Shown: positions 17,745 through 26,446, counted from the stretch's first letter. The stretch: DNA of 64,000 nucleotides from Muribaculaceae bacterium (GCA_017396945.1 JAFQKI010000002.1:1-64000), one strand, 5' to 3'. The notes: generated by a model not told the origin, from the sequence alone. Made by a program: numbers and translations.

Positions 17745-18242
17745 ATGAAAACATTAGATTATCTCCAAGTTTGTGAAAATAAAGCCAACAATGTAGTTAA
17801 CGCATTAAGCCAATTGCTCGCCGATTTTCAAGTTCACTACACCAATCTCAGAGGAATGCATTGGGAAATAACCGGTCGTGGGTTCTTTGTACTTCACGAA
17901 AAATTTGAAAACATGTATGACGACGCAGCTGAAAAAGTTGATGAAATCGCAGAACGCATCTTGATGCTTGGCGGAACTCCCGAAAATCGTTTCAGCGAAT
18001 ATCTCAAAGTTGCCAAAGTGAGCGAAGTTAACGGAATCACTTGCGGAGATGCGGCAGTTGAACATATCCTAGACGCCTATAAATATCTTATGGGAGCCGA
18101 AAAAGAAGTATTGAAAGTAGCTGAAGAAGCCGGCGACGTCGTAACTGTTGACTTAATGACCGGTTATCTCAAAGAGCAAGAAAAAATGGTTTGGATGCTC
18201 GTGGCTTACAGCACTCGCAATTGTGGCTGCGAAAAGAAATAA
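17745..18242 (+). CDS. dps: Dps-family ferritin-like DNA-protection protein
   Basis: Dps oxidises ferrous iron with hydrogen peroxide and stores the product inside a 12-mer, which prevents hydroxyl-radical damage. The 165-residue sequence has the inter-subunit ferroxidase ligands: His in NLRGMHWEITG, and the His/Asp/Glu set in LHEKFENMYDDAAEKVDEIAERI. The acidic second half forms the helical bundle. The C-terminus ends in CGCEKK, a short Cys pair that is unusual for Dps and might bind metal or cross-link (inference). It is transcribed away from oxyR with its own promoter. Confidence 0.96.
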   Translation: MKTLDYLQVCENKANNVVNALSQLLADFQVHYTNLRGMHWEITGRGFFVLHEKFENMYDDAAEKVDEIAERILMLGGTPENRFSEYLKVAKVSEVNGITCGDAAVEHILDAYKYLMGAEKEVLKVAEEAGDVVTVDLMTGYLKEQEKMVWMLVAYSTRNCGCEKK

Positions 18243-18304
18243 AAAAAACACACAAATCAACACATAGCTGTTTTGTTGACCACTTAATATAAATTTTCTT
18301 CATG

Positions 18305-18348
18305 AATAACCCCGGGGTGTCGCGCGACGCAACACCCCGGGGGTTATT
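18305..18348. terminator. Very stable GC-rich hairpin between dps and the convergent barrel gene
   Basis: A 16-base arm (AATAACCCCGGGGTGT) pairs with a 17-base arm that differs by one extra C, around an 11-base loop of CG repeats. It lies between the two convergent stop codons. There is no clean T run, so it may act as a bidirectional transcription block or a 3-prime-end stabiliser for either transcript. Confidence 0.65.
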
Positions 18349-18368
18349 TATCAAAAATATGTCGTTTA

Positions 18369-18971
18369 TTAAAACTTATAACCTATTGACAATGTCAGAT
18401 TTGAATTTCGTACTGCTTCGTCCACCTCTTTTGCGACATTAACCAAGCCGAAATCATATCCAACAGAAATCGGAACTCTATTACTTAATTCTACTCCAAG
18501 ACGAAAACCTAAACCAAAATCAAACCGATTCACTCCTCCTTCATCACTAAATGTATCTACTTTTGCTTTATCGCCCATTGATGCCACACTCGCTTTTCCA
18601 AACAGCCCAAATGAAAAATAAGGACCAAACTCACCAAATACTGCGACATTTTCATTAAATACATATTTGTATCCAAAATGAACCGGGATCTCCAAATAGT
18701 ACGCATTAAAATTCACATCTAACAAATCTCCATAATCTTTTTCTGCGCCCTTCAACGACAACAACGCGGCGCCATTAATATATGCACCATTAAAAACTGA
18801 TGGCAAATCTTTCCCAATTCTAACACCCGCATGAAAACCGATTTTAGAATCTAAAGAACTCATGCTTGATAAATTCATACCGGCTAAAACCTCAACACTT
18901 GTGTTTTGAGCTGACATTGGCTGAGCTGACAAGCATAAAACGCCCAACAATGCAAAAAATACTTTTCTCAT
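18369..18971 (-). CDS. Outer-membrane beta-barrel protein (PorT-like)
   Basis: The 200-residue protein has a signal peptide (ending SAQPMSAQ, residues 1-22) and alternating amphipathic strands typical of small 8-stranded barrels: GFHAGVRIG, AYYLEIPVHFGYKY, AVFGEFGPYFSFGLFG, DFGLGFRLGVEL and a C-terminal ITL-type strand ending in Phe (SIGYKF). The terminal aromatic residue is the BAM insertion signal. PorT-like/outer membrane beta-barrel family membership is clear by pattern; the ligand and role are unknown. It lies downstream of the structured RNA and may be read from the same promoter, giving a 275-base leader, because no closer -7 box is visible. Confidence 0.85.
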   Translation of the reverse strand: MRKVFFALLGVLCLSAQPMSAQNTSVEVLAGMNLSSMSSLDSKIGFHAGVRIGKDLPSVFNGAYINGAALLSLKGAEKDYGDLLDVNFNAYYLEIPVHFGYKYVFNENVAVFGEFGPYFSFGLFGKASVASMGDKAKVDTFSDEGGVNRFDFGLGFRLGVELSNRVPISVGYDFGLVNVAKEVDEAVRNSNLTLSIGYKF

Positions 18972-19042
18972 TTTTGTTAAATTTTGTGCATCATTAGGCT
19001 CTTATGATGCAGTTATAAAAGCAGAAAGTGTGAGCCTACTTC

Positions 19043-19248
19043 GCGTCTATCCTAACGGGTGGCTCTGGACTGCCAAAGTTGTAGATAAACTGAAATGCTC
19101 ACACCTTTGGCGTCATATATGAATTTAACATATAACAAAGCCAAAGGATAACGCATTCAATACCCCTACAACTTCTTGAATTGTCCAGATTCTCCGTTAA
19201 GGAATAGAGCAAAACGCTTCCTAATATGTAATTTCGTCACAAAGTGCG
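19043..19248 (-). ncRNA. Structured RNA with 6S RNA-like architecture (candidate)
   Basis: Transcribed leftwards from a strong promoter, the sequence folds into one long interrupted hairpin. Helices, in plus coordinates, are 19043-19058 with 19194-19217 (GCGT plus CTATCCTAACGG, two bulged A), 19065-19070 with 19183-19188 (CTGGAC), 19076-19084 with 19166-19174 (AAGTTGTAG), then an open internal loop of 19 nt on each side, and 19104-19111 with 19140-19147 (CCTTTGGC) capped by an AT-rich stem. A closing stem, a symmetric central bubble and a terminal stem over about 175 nt is the 6S RNA plan, in which the bubble mimics an open promoter. The identity is inferred from shape; a long leader of the downstream barrel gene is the main alternative. 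The 3-prime end is not defined. Confidence 0.5.
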
Positions 19249-19254
19249 ACTATG

Positions 19255-19285
19255 CAAATATACATATCTTTTAGAGATTTCACAA
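19255..19285 (-). promoter_or_regulatory. Promoter for the structured RNA
   Basis: The minus strand reads TTG (19283-19285), 20 bases of spacer, then TATATTTG (19255-19262), a complete Bacteroidetes promoter. Transcription would start near 19248, just before the hairpin. Confidence 0.75.
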
Positions 19286-19352
19286 TAATACGTTTATATT
19301 TTTCTACCGCTATGAGGTTCTCCCAAGAAACTTTATTTTAATAATACCGCAT

Positions 19353-19386
19353 AAAAAAGAATGCCAACCTTTTTAGGTTGGCATTC
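19353..19386 (-). terminator. Intrinsic terminator after the M18 aminopeptidase
   Basis: On the minus strand GAATGCCAACC and GGTTGGCATTC form an 11-base-pair stem with a 6-base loop, followed by TTTTTT. Confidence 0.92.
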
Positions 19387-19410
19387 CGTATTTTCACTTT
19401 TAGAAATCTA

Positions 19411-20706
19411 TCAACAATTGTAGAAGCGGGTGAAAGCGAGGATTGCGAAGATATGATCAGCTACTGAGGCAGTTTCACGCACTGAGTGCATTGCCCAAAG
19501 CGCATTACCCATATCCACACCACGTAAGTCTATCTGCGAAGTTAAGATATTGCCAAGTGTAGAGCCTCCTGCTACATCGCTATGATTCACAAAGTATTGA
19601 CATGGCACACCGGCTTCATCACAAATCGTCTTAAAGACCGCAGCCGAGTCGGCATCGGTCATATACTTACAATTGGCATTTATCTTAATAACCGGTCCTC
19701 CGCCAAGCACAGGGTGGTTGGTGGGATCTTGCTTCTCTACATAGTTGGGGTGCACGGCATGGGCATTATCGGCCGATACCATAAACGATGCTGCAATAGC
19801 TCGCAAATAATCCTCTTCATTACCACCAAGACAAACGTTGACACGACGCAAAATGTGGTCAAGCACAGGAGATGCAGCACCTTGTTTAGTTCCACTGCCG
19901 GTCTCCTCATTGTCAAATATAGCCATGACACGAGTCATAGCGTTATCCTCAGACTCAAGCAACGCCGTCATTGCCGCATGAGCCATACTAAGGTCATCGA
20001 GACGCCCCGATGTAATAAACTCATTACGATAGCCCACAAGACAAGCCGGAGTCGTATCAAACAACGACAAGTCAAAATCTATAATCTCATCAGGCTCTAC
20101 GCCCAATTCAGTAGCGACAAGTCGCAATACAAAATTATCTTTTTCCATTGCCTCGTTGACTTTGGCAATAACCGGCAACATATCTTTTTGTCGTGACAAT
20201 GGATTGCCATCATTAACGGCACGATTGAAATGGATTGCAAGATGTGGAATTGTCAGCAATGGGCGGTCGATTTTTATGAAACGAGTCTTAGGATGTAACG
20301 GATTTTCACCGCGCAAAAGCACTCGTCCAGCAATAGACAATGGGCGGTCAAACCAAGTATAGAGTATCGGTCCGCCATAAACCTCAGTGTTAAGTTTCAA
20401 CATGCCACCACTCACCATTTCAGGGTTAGGCTTAATGCGAAAACATGGAGAGTCGCTATGTGCCGAAATGATTTTATAGCCGGCTGTAGCTCCACCGACA
20501 CCAACGGCAAAAGCAAATATCGCAGAGTGATTTTTTACCACATAGTATTTTCCGCCGGGCTTAACATCCCACTTTGCGGTTGCGTCAAGACAAGTGTAAC
20601 CCTCGGCATCGAGACGTTCACGCATTGTTTTCACGGCAAAAAAATTGATAACGCTCTTGTCCATAAACGTCATCAAATCATCAATATATCGTTTTGAAGT
20701 TTCCAT
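19411..20706 (-). CDS. M18 family aminopeptidase (aspartyl aminopeptidase type)
   Basis: The 431-residue enzyme belongs to the dinuclear zinc M18 peptidases, which release N-terminal acidic or other residues from peptides in the cytoplasm. Metal-binding segments are visible in order: SAHSDSPCFRIKP (His83, Asp85), the central IFDNEETGSGTKQGA with the catalytic and metal Glu pair, SADNAHAVHPNY, and VNHSDVAGGSTLG near the end with the last His. There is no signal peptide. It has its own promoter, whose -33 element falls in the end of the DUF5063 gene, and its own terminator. Confidence 0.95.
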   Translation of the reverse strand: METSKRYIDDLMTFMDKSVINFFAVKTMRERLDAEGYTCLDATAKWDVKPGGKYYVVKNHSAIFAFAVGVGGATAGYKIISAHSDSPCFRIKPNPEMVSGGMLKLNTEVYGGPILYTWFDRPLSIAGRVLLRGENPLHPKTRFIKIDRPLLTIPHLAIHFNRAVNDGNPLSRQKDMLPVIAKVNEAMEKDNFVLRLVATELGVEPDEIIDFDLSLFDTTPACLVGYRNEFITSGRLDDLSMAHAAMTALLESEDNAMTRVMAIFDNEETGSGTKQGAASPVLDHILRRVNVCLGGNEEDYLRAIAASFMVSADNAHAVHPNYVEKQDPTNHPVLGGGPVIKINANCKYMTDADSAAVFKTICDEAGVPCQYFVNHSDVAGGSTLGNILTSQIDLRGVDMGNALWAMHSVRETASVADHIFAILAFTRFYNC

Positions 20707-20757
20707 AATATATTTAGTTTTAGGTTAAGTGTTTTATTAATTTTACCCTTAATAACG

Positions 20758-20788
20758 CAAAGATAATTGATTTTATTGAAAATATCAA
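20758..20788 (-). promoter_or_regulatory. Promoter of the M18 aminopeptidase
   Basis: The minus strand has TTG (20786-20788), 20 bases, TATCTTTG (20758-20765). The -33 element overlaps the last codons of the upstream DUF5063 gene. Confidence 0.75.
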
Positions 20789-21309
20789 TCTTCAGAAGGA
20801 GTGTAGCGAACATGGTTGAGCGCACGCAAAACATTACAAAGGATACGGCTCCAATAGTTTTCAAACTCCTCTTTCACTGCGGAGAGTGATTGTCCTATTA
20901 ATTCGGTTGGCGACTCTTTGACTGTTTCTACAAAGTTGTACAACACTTGGAATATATCGGCAAGACACTCAGCGATACTCGCTCCTATAGGAGTATCGGA
21001 GTATTTCATGTTCTCCTCAAAGACCTCAAGATACACATCATCAGCCCCCATAAGATTTTCGATGCTGCGACGCACAGCCTCATAATAATCCTCATCAAGA
21101 GCCGAATCAAGATATGCGCCAAACTCATCGTCGGCAACTTCTATCTTCAAATCAGACGCAGAGATATAAAGACGTGGCAACAATCGCAACATTGACGAGA
21201 TAAACTCATCGCGTTCGCTCTCGCGAGCATTTTCCACTGCCACACAATACTCGTTACACAAGGCGATAAACGCCAAGGCATTATTATTCAATGCTGATTT
21301 TTCCATCAT
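20785..21309 (-). CDS. DUF5063 protein
   Basis: The 174-residue soluble, acidic, all-helical protein matches the DUF5063 pattern (NNALAFIALCNEYCVAVENA near the start, LRLLPRLYISA, and a Trp-Arg helix near the end). Its function is unknown. It is the last gene of the yicC-gmk-nadD-DUF5063 transcript and its start overlaps the nadD stop by four bases (ATGA). Two consecutive ATGs occur at 21309 and 21306; the first makes the overlap and is used here. The same neighbour relation with nadD is common in Bacteroidales, which suggests co-regulation more than a shared pathway. Confidence 0.88.
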   Translation of the reverse strand: MMEKSALNNNALAFIALCNEYCVAVENARESERDEFISSMLRLLPRLYISASDLKIEVADDEFGAYLDSALDEDYYEAVRRSIENLMGADDVYLEVFEENMKYSDTPIGASIAECLADIFQVLYNFVETVKESPTELIGQSLSAVKEEFENYWSRILCNVLRALNHVRYTPSED

Positions 21310-21881
21310 TGATAAAGTTTATTGGTTTTAATATATTTAATAACAGGAGCCGGCAACAAATCATCGACAGGCTCTCCGGTTGATATTGCTCGGCGCAACA
21401 TAGTGCTTGACACATCGGTCATAGGAGCCGAAACTATCTCTACATTATCTTTTTCTATAGGCAGTTGGATTTCATATCCGGGGCGTGGATAAACAATTAC
21501 ACCATAGTCGGCAATTATACGCTCACTCTCTCGCCAACGGTCAAATGTCAACCAATTATCACTGCCAATAATTAACCGAAATCGGCAATCTGGGAAGCGT
21601 GAAGACAGTAGATCAAGGGTGTTTATCGTATAGGATGGCCGAGGCATCGACAACTCCACATCACACACCTCAATATCGTTATATTCAGCCACAGCAAGGC
21701 GCAACATTGCCAATCTGTGAAAATCATCAACAAGCAAGTCAGTATCTTTGAGCGGATTTTGAGGCGAGAGTGTCAACCACACAGCATCAAGAGCTCCACA
21801 CTGACGCAAATGTCGTGCAAGTCGCAGATGCCCGACATGTACCGGATTGAAAGAACCGCCAAATATACCTACACTCCTCAT
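21306..21881 (-). CDS. nadD: Nicotinate-nucleotide adenylyltransferase
   Basis: NadD couples nicotinate mononucleotide with ATP to give deamido-NAD. The 191-residue protein shows the nucleotidyltransferase signature GGSFNPVHVGHLRLA (8-22, with the HxGH motif), a conserved IIGSDNW segment, and DVSSTMLRRAI (the ISSTxxR motif) near the C-terminus. Length and motifs are complete. It lies 15 bases after gmk and overlaps the DUF5063 gene. Confidence 0.97.
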   Translation of the reverse strand: MRSVGIFGGSFNPVHVGHLRLARHLRQCGALDAVWLTLSPQNPLKDTDLLVDDFHRLAMLRLAVAEYNDIEVCDVELSMPRPSYTINTLDLLSSRFPDCRFRLIIGSDNWLTFDRWRESERIIADYGVIVYPRPGYEIQLPIEKDNVEIVSAPMTDVSSTMLRRAISTGEPVDDLLPAPVIKYIKTNKLYQ

Positions 21882-21896
21882 CGCCTATGCGATACA

Positions 21897-22463
21897 TTAA
21901 TTCACAAAATCACTGATAATGCGACGTGTCTCATCTATTGCCGTTGCCAAATCATCGTTTATGACTTGACAATCATAATCTTTGGCAAAAGAGATTTCAT
22001 ACTCGGCTTTACCTACTCGTTCATCGATAACTTCAGGAGCATCGGTAGCTCGACCTTCAAGGCGACGGCGCAATTCCTCTATGCTTGGAGGCATAATGAA
22101 TATGCTCAACGCATTATCACCATAAAGACGCTTTACATTGACTCCGCCTTTTACATCGATATCAAGCACTACATTATGACCGGCATCACAAATGCGTTGC
22201 ACTTCACTTTTCAATGTACCATAGAAACGACCTTGATACACCTCTTCATATTCCACAAAAGCATCTTCAGCTATAGCTTTGCGAAATTCATCGTCGGAAA
22301 GGAAATAATAATTTACGCCATGTGTCTCACCTGAGCGTGGCACACGGTTAGTCGCTGATACCGAAAACTGCATATCTATTTTACCCTCGGCAAGTATAGC
22401 ATTGATAATTGTTGACTTGCCACAACCCGAAGGTGCTGAAATTATGATAATTTTTCCTGCCAT
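21897..22463 (-). CDS. gmk: Guanylate kinase
   Basis: Gmk phosphorylates GMP to GDP with ATP. The 188-residue enzyme begins with the P-loop SAPSGCGKSTII (9-20). SVSATNRVPRSGETHGVNYYFLS carries the GMP-binding Arg and Tyr, and DIDVKGGVNVKR is the second GMP-site motif. It lies eight bases downstream of yicC and 15 upstream of nadD. Confidence 0.98.
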   Translation of the reverse strand: MAGKIIIISAPSGCGKSTIINAILAEGKIDMQFSVSATNRVPRSGETHGVNYYFLSDDEFRKAIAEDAFVEYEEVYQGRFYGTLKSEVQRICDAGHNVVLDIDVKGGVNVKRLYGDNALSIFIMPPSIEELRRRLEGRATDAPEVIDERVGKAEYEISFAKDYDCQVINDDLATAIDETRRIISDFVN

Positions 22464-22471
22464 AAGAGATA

Positions 22472-23347
22472 TTACATCACGTTTAGTACTTGTTCTTTAA
22501 TCTGTTCAAGCTCGTCTTTCATCATCACAACAAGACGTTGCATCTCGGCATGATTGCTTTTTGAACCAAGTGTATTAATCTCACGTCCCATTTCTTGGGA
22601 GATAAATCCGAGCTTTTTACCTTGCCCATGAGTTCCTGCCATAGTCTCCATAAAGTAATTGAGATGTTGTGTAAGACGTTGTTTTTCCTCATTGATATCA
22701 AGCTTCTCGATATAAAAAATCATTTCTTGCTCAAGACGTGACTTGTCATAATCAATAGTATTGATTTTAGCCAAGCCCTCTTCTATGCGAGCACGAATTT
22801 TCGCGACACGCTCTGATTCAAATTGAGGCACCTCACCAAGACGAGTCGTGATATTCTCGATACGTTTGGTGAAAAACTCTTCCAGTTTCAATCCCTCTTG
22901 ACGGCGGAACTCCATTAATCCATCGACAGCCTCATCAACAGCCTTAAATAGAGCGTTACTCTCTTCTTCTGAAATTGTCGCGACGCCATCGATTTTCATT
23001 GTATCGGGGAAACGCAACAACACGCTATACCAATCCGATGGTAGCGGTATAGACAACTCTTGTGACATCTGTTCCACCTGTTGCTTATAGTTGGCAAGCA
23101 AGCCAAGATTTAATGAAGCAGAGCTTTCAGCCTGCAAAGTTTCCACATATACAGTAACATCAACTTTGCCACGCTCAAGACGAGCGGCAATGCGATTGCG
23201 CATTTCCAATTCTTTCTCACGATAGGCGGCAGGCACTCGTGCCGACATATCAAGTTGCTTACTATTGAGTGATTTTATCTCAACTGTGATTTTCTTATTG
23301 GGTATCTCGGCAACTGCTCTGCCAAACCCGGTCATTGATAATAACAT
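22472..23347 (-). CDS. yicC: YicC-family endoribonuclease/stress protein
   Basis: The 291-residue protein has the YicC_N domain (MLLSMTGFGRA at the start, EIKSLNSKQLD) and the C-terminal DUF1732 domain (QEMGREINTLGSKSNHAEMQRLVV, MKDELEQIKEQVLNV). E. coli YicC takes part in RNA turnover. A longer frame opens at 23371, but that start lies inside the -7 box, and family members begin with the SMTGFG motif, so the ATG at 23347 is chosen. It opens the yicC-gmk-nadD-DUF5063 transcript and is divergent from tsaB. Confidence 0.95.
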   Translation of the reverse strand: MLLSMTGFGRAVAEIPNKKITVEIKSLNSKQLDMSARVPAAYREKELEMRNRIAARLERGKVDVTVYVETLQAESSASLNLGLLANYKQQVEQMSQELSIPLPSDWYSVLLRFPDTMKIDGVATISEEESNALFKAVDEAVDGLMEFRRQEGLKLEEFFTKRIENITTRLGEVPQFESERVAKIRARIEEGLAKINTIDYDKSRLEQEMIFYIEKLDINEEKQRLTQHLNYFMETMAGTHGQGKKLGFISQEMGREINTLGSKSNHAEMQRLVVMMKDELEQIKEQVLNVM

Positions 23348-23368
23348 TGTTTCTAATTTATTTTTCCA

Positions 23369-23376
23369 CAAAGTTA
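23369..23376 (-). promoter_or_regulatory. -7 box for yicC operon
   Basis: The minus strand reads TAACTTTG 22 bases upstream of the chosen yicC start. It lies 22 bases from the oppositely directed tsaB box. Confidence 0.65.
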
Positions 23377-23398
23377 CAAGTTTAAGCGTGAAAATGCG

Positions 23399-23406
23399 TA
23401 AATTTG
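23399..23406 (+). promoter_or_regulatory. -7 box for tsaB
   Basis: TAAATTTG is an exact match 20 bases before the tsaB ATG, giving a leader of only about a dozen bases. Confidence 0.6.
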
Positions 23407-23425
23407 CAGTGAAATTTTCAAGAAA

Positions 23426-24127
23426 ATGGCAGTAATACTTAATATAGAGACATCAACCAACGTTTGCTCGGTGGCTGTAACCGCCGAAGGTTTGGTATTA
23501 AAACATTATGAGGACTTCCAAGGGCAAAACCATGCAGCCCTATTGAGCGGATATATTAAAGCATGCTTGGACCACTTAGCAGATCATGAGATGAAACTTG
23601 ATGCGGTGGCTGTGAGCCTCGGACCTGGCAGCTATACCGGGCTGCGCATCGGATTATCTGAAGCCAAAGGACTCGCATACGCTCTAAATATCCCATTAAT
23701 CGGGATTGACACACTACAACTGATGGCGGTATCAGTGATGTTTAATCATGAGGTTTCACCCGACGCATTGTTTGTTCCGATGATTGACGCCCGACGCATG
23801 GAAGTATATACCGCTATCTATGATATGACTCTTAACACACTGCTATCCCCCACTCCGCTCATTTTAGATGAGATATCTTACAGCGAGTGGCTTGACAATA
23901 GTGACCATCAAGAAATTTTATTTTTCGGCAACGGCAGCGACAAAGCTCGCGAGTTGCTCGAAAAACGCCCCAACGCCCGATTTATCGCAGACGTTAACCC
24001 ACTCGCAGTCGATATGATGGCACTTGCCGACCGTGCATACTCTCAAAAAGATTTTCTTGACCTCGCCTACTCCGTCCCCTCCTACCTCAAAGAGTTCCAA
24101 GCCACCAAACCTAAAAATCTCATCTAA
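23426..24127 (+). CDS. tsaB: tRNA threonylcarbamoyladenosine biosynthesis protein TsaB
   Basis: TsaB is the non-catalytic partner of TsaD and TsaE in adding the threonylcarbamoyl group to A37 of ANN-decoding tRNAs. The 233-residue protein has the ASKHA fold: ILNIETSTNVCSVAV at the start, then AVSLGPGSYTGLRIGLSEAKGLAYAL, the family signature. The C-terminal SVPSYLKEFQATKPKN is typical. It stands alone in divergent orientation to yicC. Confidence 0.95.
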   Translation: MAVILNIETSTNVCSVAVTAEGLVLKHYEDFQGQNHAALLSGYIKACLDHLADHEMKLDAVAVSLGPGSYTGLRIGLSEAKGLAYALNIPLIGIDTLQLMAVSVMFNHEVSPDALFVPMIDARRMEVYTAIYDMTLNTLLSPTPLILDEISYSEWLDNSDHQEILFFGNGSDKARELLEKRPNARFIADVNPLAVDMMALADRAYSQKDFLDLAYSVPSYLKEFQATKPKNLI

Positions 24128-24221
24128 ATATAAGATAGTCATATTTTTGCAATTCACAATAGACATTATGTGCAAAGATATGTATTGAAATTACACTTTT
24201 ATGCGACAATATCAACAATAA

Positions 24222-24250
24222 TAAAAATGGCGATCAAAGTTGACCGCCAT
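24222..24250 (-). terminator. Intrinsic terminator after fumarase
   Basis: ATGGCG and CGCCAT arms, with an inner TCAA/TTGA pair, are followed on the minus strand by TTTTTAT. It could also stop tsaB transcripts from the other side. Confidence 0.82.
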
Positions 24251-24275
24251 TAGTTTTATATTTAATCTAACTTAA

Positions 24276-25928
24276 TTACTTGTTGAGGGCACATGATTTG
24301 CATTTTTCTGAAATTTCAACGAAGAAGTCATTGCCTTTGTCATCTACGAGGATGAATGCGGGGAAGTCTTCAACTTCGATTTTCCAGATTGCTTCCATGC
24401 CGAGTTCAGGATACTCAAGACACTCAATTTTCTTGATGCTGTTTTGAGCGAGAACCGCAGCCGGGCCGCCAATACTGCCAAGGTAGAAACCTCCATGTTT
24501 GTGGCAAGCGTCGGTTACTTGCTTACTACGATTACCCTTTGCAATCATAACCATTGAGCCACCGGCAGCTTGGAATTGGTCAACATAAGAGTCCATACGA
24601 CCTGCTGTAGTTGGACCAAATGACCCTGAGGGCATTCCTTCAGGTGTTTTTGCGGGGCCGGCATAGTAAATGGGGTGATCTTTGAGATATTGAGGCATCT
24701 CTTCACCACGATCAAGGCGTTCCTTAATTTTAGCGTGAGCGATGTCACGACCCACAATAATTGTACCCTTGAGAGAAAGACGTGTAGAAACAGGGTACTT
24801 GCTCAATTCAGCAAGGATTTCAGGCATCGGGCGGTTCAAGTCGATATTTACAACCGCACCTTCTCCCGCTTTGCGATAAGATTCAGGGATAAGTTCGCCG
24901 GGATTACTATCAAGTTTTTCAATCCAGAGACCATCTTTATTGATTTTTGCTTTAACATTGCGGTCGGCAGAGCAAGAAACACCGAGACCAACAGGACAAG
25001 ATGCTCCATGACGAGGCAAACGGATAACTCGAATGTCGTGAGCAAAGTATTTTCCACCAAATTGAGCGCCAAGACCTATTTTGTGGGTTTCTTCGAGAAG
25101 TTGTTTTTCAAGCTCAATATCGCGGAACGCATGACCGAGTTCATTACCTTCAGTTGGAAGATCATCGTAGTATTTTACAGACGCTTTTTTCACTGTGGCA
25201 AGGTTCATTTCGGCAGAGGTACCTCCAATCACAAACGCGATGTGATATGGAGGACAAGCGGCAGTCCCCAAAGATTTCATTTTCTCAACGAGGAACGGGA
25301 TGAGAGTTTTGGGATTAATCAGAGCCTTTGTCTCTTGATAGAGATATGTTTTGTTGGCAGAGCCACCACCTTTAGCTACAAAAAGGAAATTATACTCGTT
25401 TCCGTCGCAAGCATGAAGATCGATTTGAGCCGGAAGGTTGCAACCGGTATTAACCTCATCATACATGTTAAGTGGAGCATTTTGCGAGTAACGAAGATTA
25501 TCTTCGGTATAAGTCAAATAAACACCTTTAGATAGACGCTCTTCATCGCCACCACCGGTAAACACGTTTTGACCCTTGCTGCCATGAATAATCGCCGTAC
25601 CGGTATCTTGACAGAATGGGAGTTGACCTTTTGCGGCAACTTCGGCATTACGCAACATGGTAAGTGCTACAAATTTGTCGTTTTCACTTGCTTCAGGGTC
25701 GTTGAGAATTTTAGCGACCATAGCATTGTGCTCACGACGAAGCATGAAAGCGTTGTCGTGGGTAGCTTGACGAGCGAGTACAGTCAATGCCTCCGGATCG
25801 ACAACAAGCATTTCGTGGCCATTCCAATTTTCGACTTTGACATAGTCAGATGTCAAATGATAATACTCTGTGGTGTCCGCCTTTGCATGGGGGAACATCG
25901 CTTGATATTTAAACGGTTTGTTTGCCAT
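24276..25928 (-). CDS. Class I fumarate hydratase (4Fe-4S)
   Basis: The 550-residue enzyme is a single-chain class I fumarase, the oxygen-sensitive iron-sulfur type, interconverting fumarate and malate. Candidate cluster cysteines lie in [22 protein letters not shown] and [17 protein letters not shown]. The C-terminal beta domain shows [26 protein letters not shown] and [17 protein letters not shown]. In anaerobic Bacteroidales this works in the reductive branch that makes succinate. Single-gene unit with its own promoter and terminator. Confidence 0.97.
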   Translation of the reverse strand: MANKPFKYQAMFPHAKADTTEYYHLTSDYVKVENWNGHEMLVVDPEALTVLARQATHDNAFMLRREHNAMVAKILNDPEASENDKFVALTMLRNAEVAAKGQLPFCQDTGTAIIHGSKGQNVFTGGGDEERLSKGVYLTYTEDNLRYSQNAPLNMYDEVNTGCNLPAQIDLHACDGNEYNFLFVAKGGGSANKTYLYQETKALINPKTLIPFLVEKMKSLGTAACPPYHIAFVIGGTSAEMNLATVKKASVKYYDDLPTEGNELGHAFRDIELEKQLLEETHKIGLGAQFGGKYFAHDIRVIRLPRHGASCPVGLGVSCSADRNVKAKINKDGLWIEKLDSNPGELIPESYRKAGEGAVVNIDLNRPMPEILAELSKYPVSTRLSLKGTIIVGRDIAHAKIKERLDRGEEMPQYLKDHPIYYAGPAKTPEGMPSGSFGPTTAGRMDSYVDQFQAAGGSMVMIAKGNRSKQVTDACHKHGGFYLGSIGGPAAVLAQNSIKKIECLEYPELGMEAIWKIEVEDFPAFILVDDKGNDFFVEISEKCKSCALNK

Positions 25929-25954
25929 AATATATTTATAGTTTTAAAACATCA

Positions 25955-25984
25955 CAAAGTTAATACTAAATCTTAATTAATCAA
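25955..25984 (-). promoter_or_regulatory. Promoter of fumarase
   Basis: The minus strand shows TTG (25982-25984), 19 bases, TAACTTTG (25955-25962), a complete promoter. It overlaps the stop codon end of the upstream lipoprotein gene. Confidence 0.75.
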
Positions 25985-26438
25985 TGACTATATGTCGGAA
26001 TAATTTATTTTCCCCATTGATATTTACCGATAAAATCCCATTTTTGATACAACAATCGGTCATCGAAGTATAACGATTATAATAATGGGCAATAATTGTC
26101 GTAATTTCAGGGGATAACTCATTTGGCAACACTTCAAGAGTTGATGGATCAAGCGAGACATGAATTGTGTTATCATTGGCAATTGAGAATGTACCTTTTT
26201 GCACAGAGACTCCATTTATATAAGAGTCTGAAGATAAATATCTTCTAATAAGCGAGCTTATTATCACAGTGTCGCCGGGTTCTTTAAATTCAAGAGTAGT
26301 CATTGCCACAACATCCATAAAGTCATCAGCGCCAATCTCCTCATAATCGCCACTCGACCACGAGCCGTTTAGCTCATCCTTAAAACTGTCACATGAACTA
26401 AACGCATAAAACAACGACAAGAGAAAAAGCCACCTCAT
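25977..26438 (-). CDS. Small lipoprotein of unknown function
   Basis: The 153-residue product has a lipoprotein signal (MRWLFLLSLFYAFSSC, lipid Cys at 16 or next). The mature part looks like a small beta domain of the lipocalin-like or META-like kind found in many Bacteroidetes lipoproteins (NGSWSSGDYEEI, then strands around GTFSIANDNTIHVSLD). A GTG three codons upstream at 26447 overlaps the preceding stop, but the ATG at 26438 gives the better signal peptide. It shares the beta-strand style of the upstream lipoprotein, and the pair may be paralogous. Confidence 0.7.
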   Translation of the reverse strand: MRWLFLLSLFYAFSSCDSFKDELNGSWSSGDYEEIGADDFMDVVAMTTLEFKEPGDTVIISSLIRRYLSSDSYINGVSVQKGTFSIANDNTIHVSLDPSTLEVLPNELSPEITTIIAHYYNRYTSMTDCCIKNGILSVNINGENKLFRHIVID

Positions 26439-26446
26439 AAATAACA

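Larger units (their letters stand above)
18972..19410. other. 439-base intergenic region with structured RNA and terminator
   Basis: No reading frame worth calling is present. The region holds a small hairpin before the barrel gene (GCATCAT / ATGATGC, 18988-19010), the long rod-like inverted structure at 19043-19217, its promoter on the minus strand (19255-19285) and the terminator of the aminopeptidase gene (19353-19386). Confidence 0.7.

Noticed and set aside
21717-22334. Open frame of 205 codons antisense to nadD and gmk
   Set aside because: It spans the junction of two conserved genes on the other strand and is an accidental frame.
24675-25535. Long open frame (286 codons) antisense to fumarase
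   Set aside because: It is an out-of-frame shadow of the strongly conserved fumarase gene, with no start context, promoter or protein similarity.
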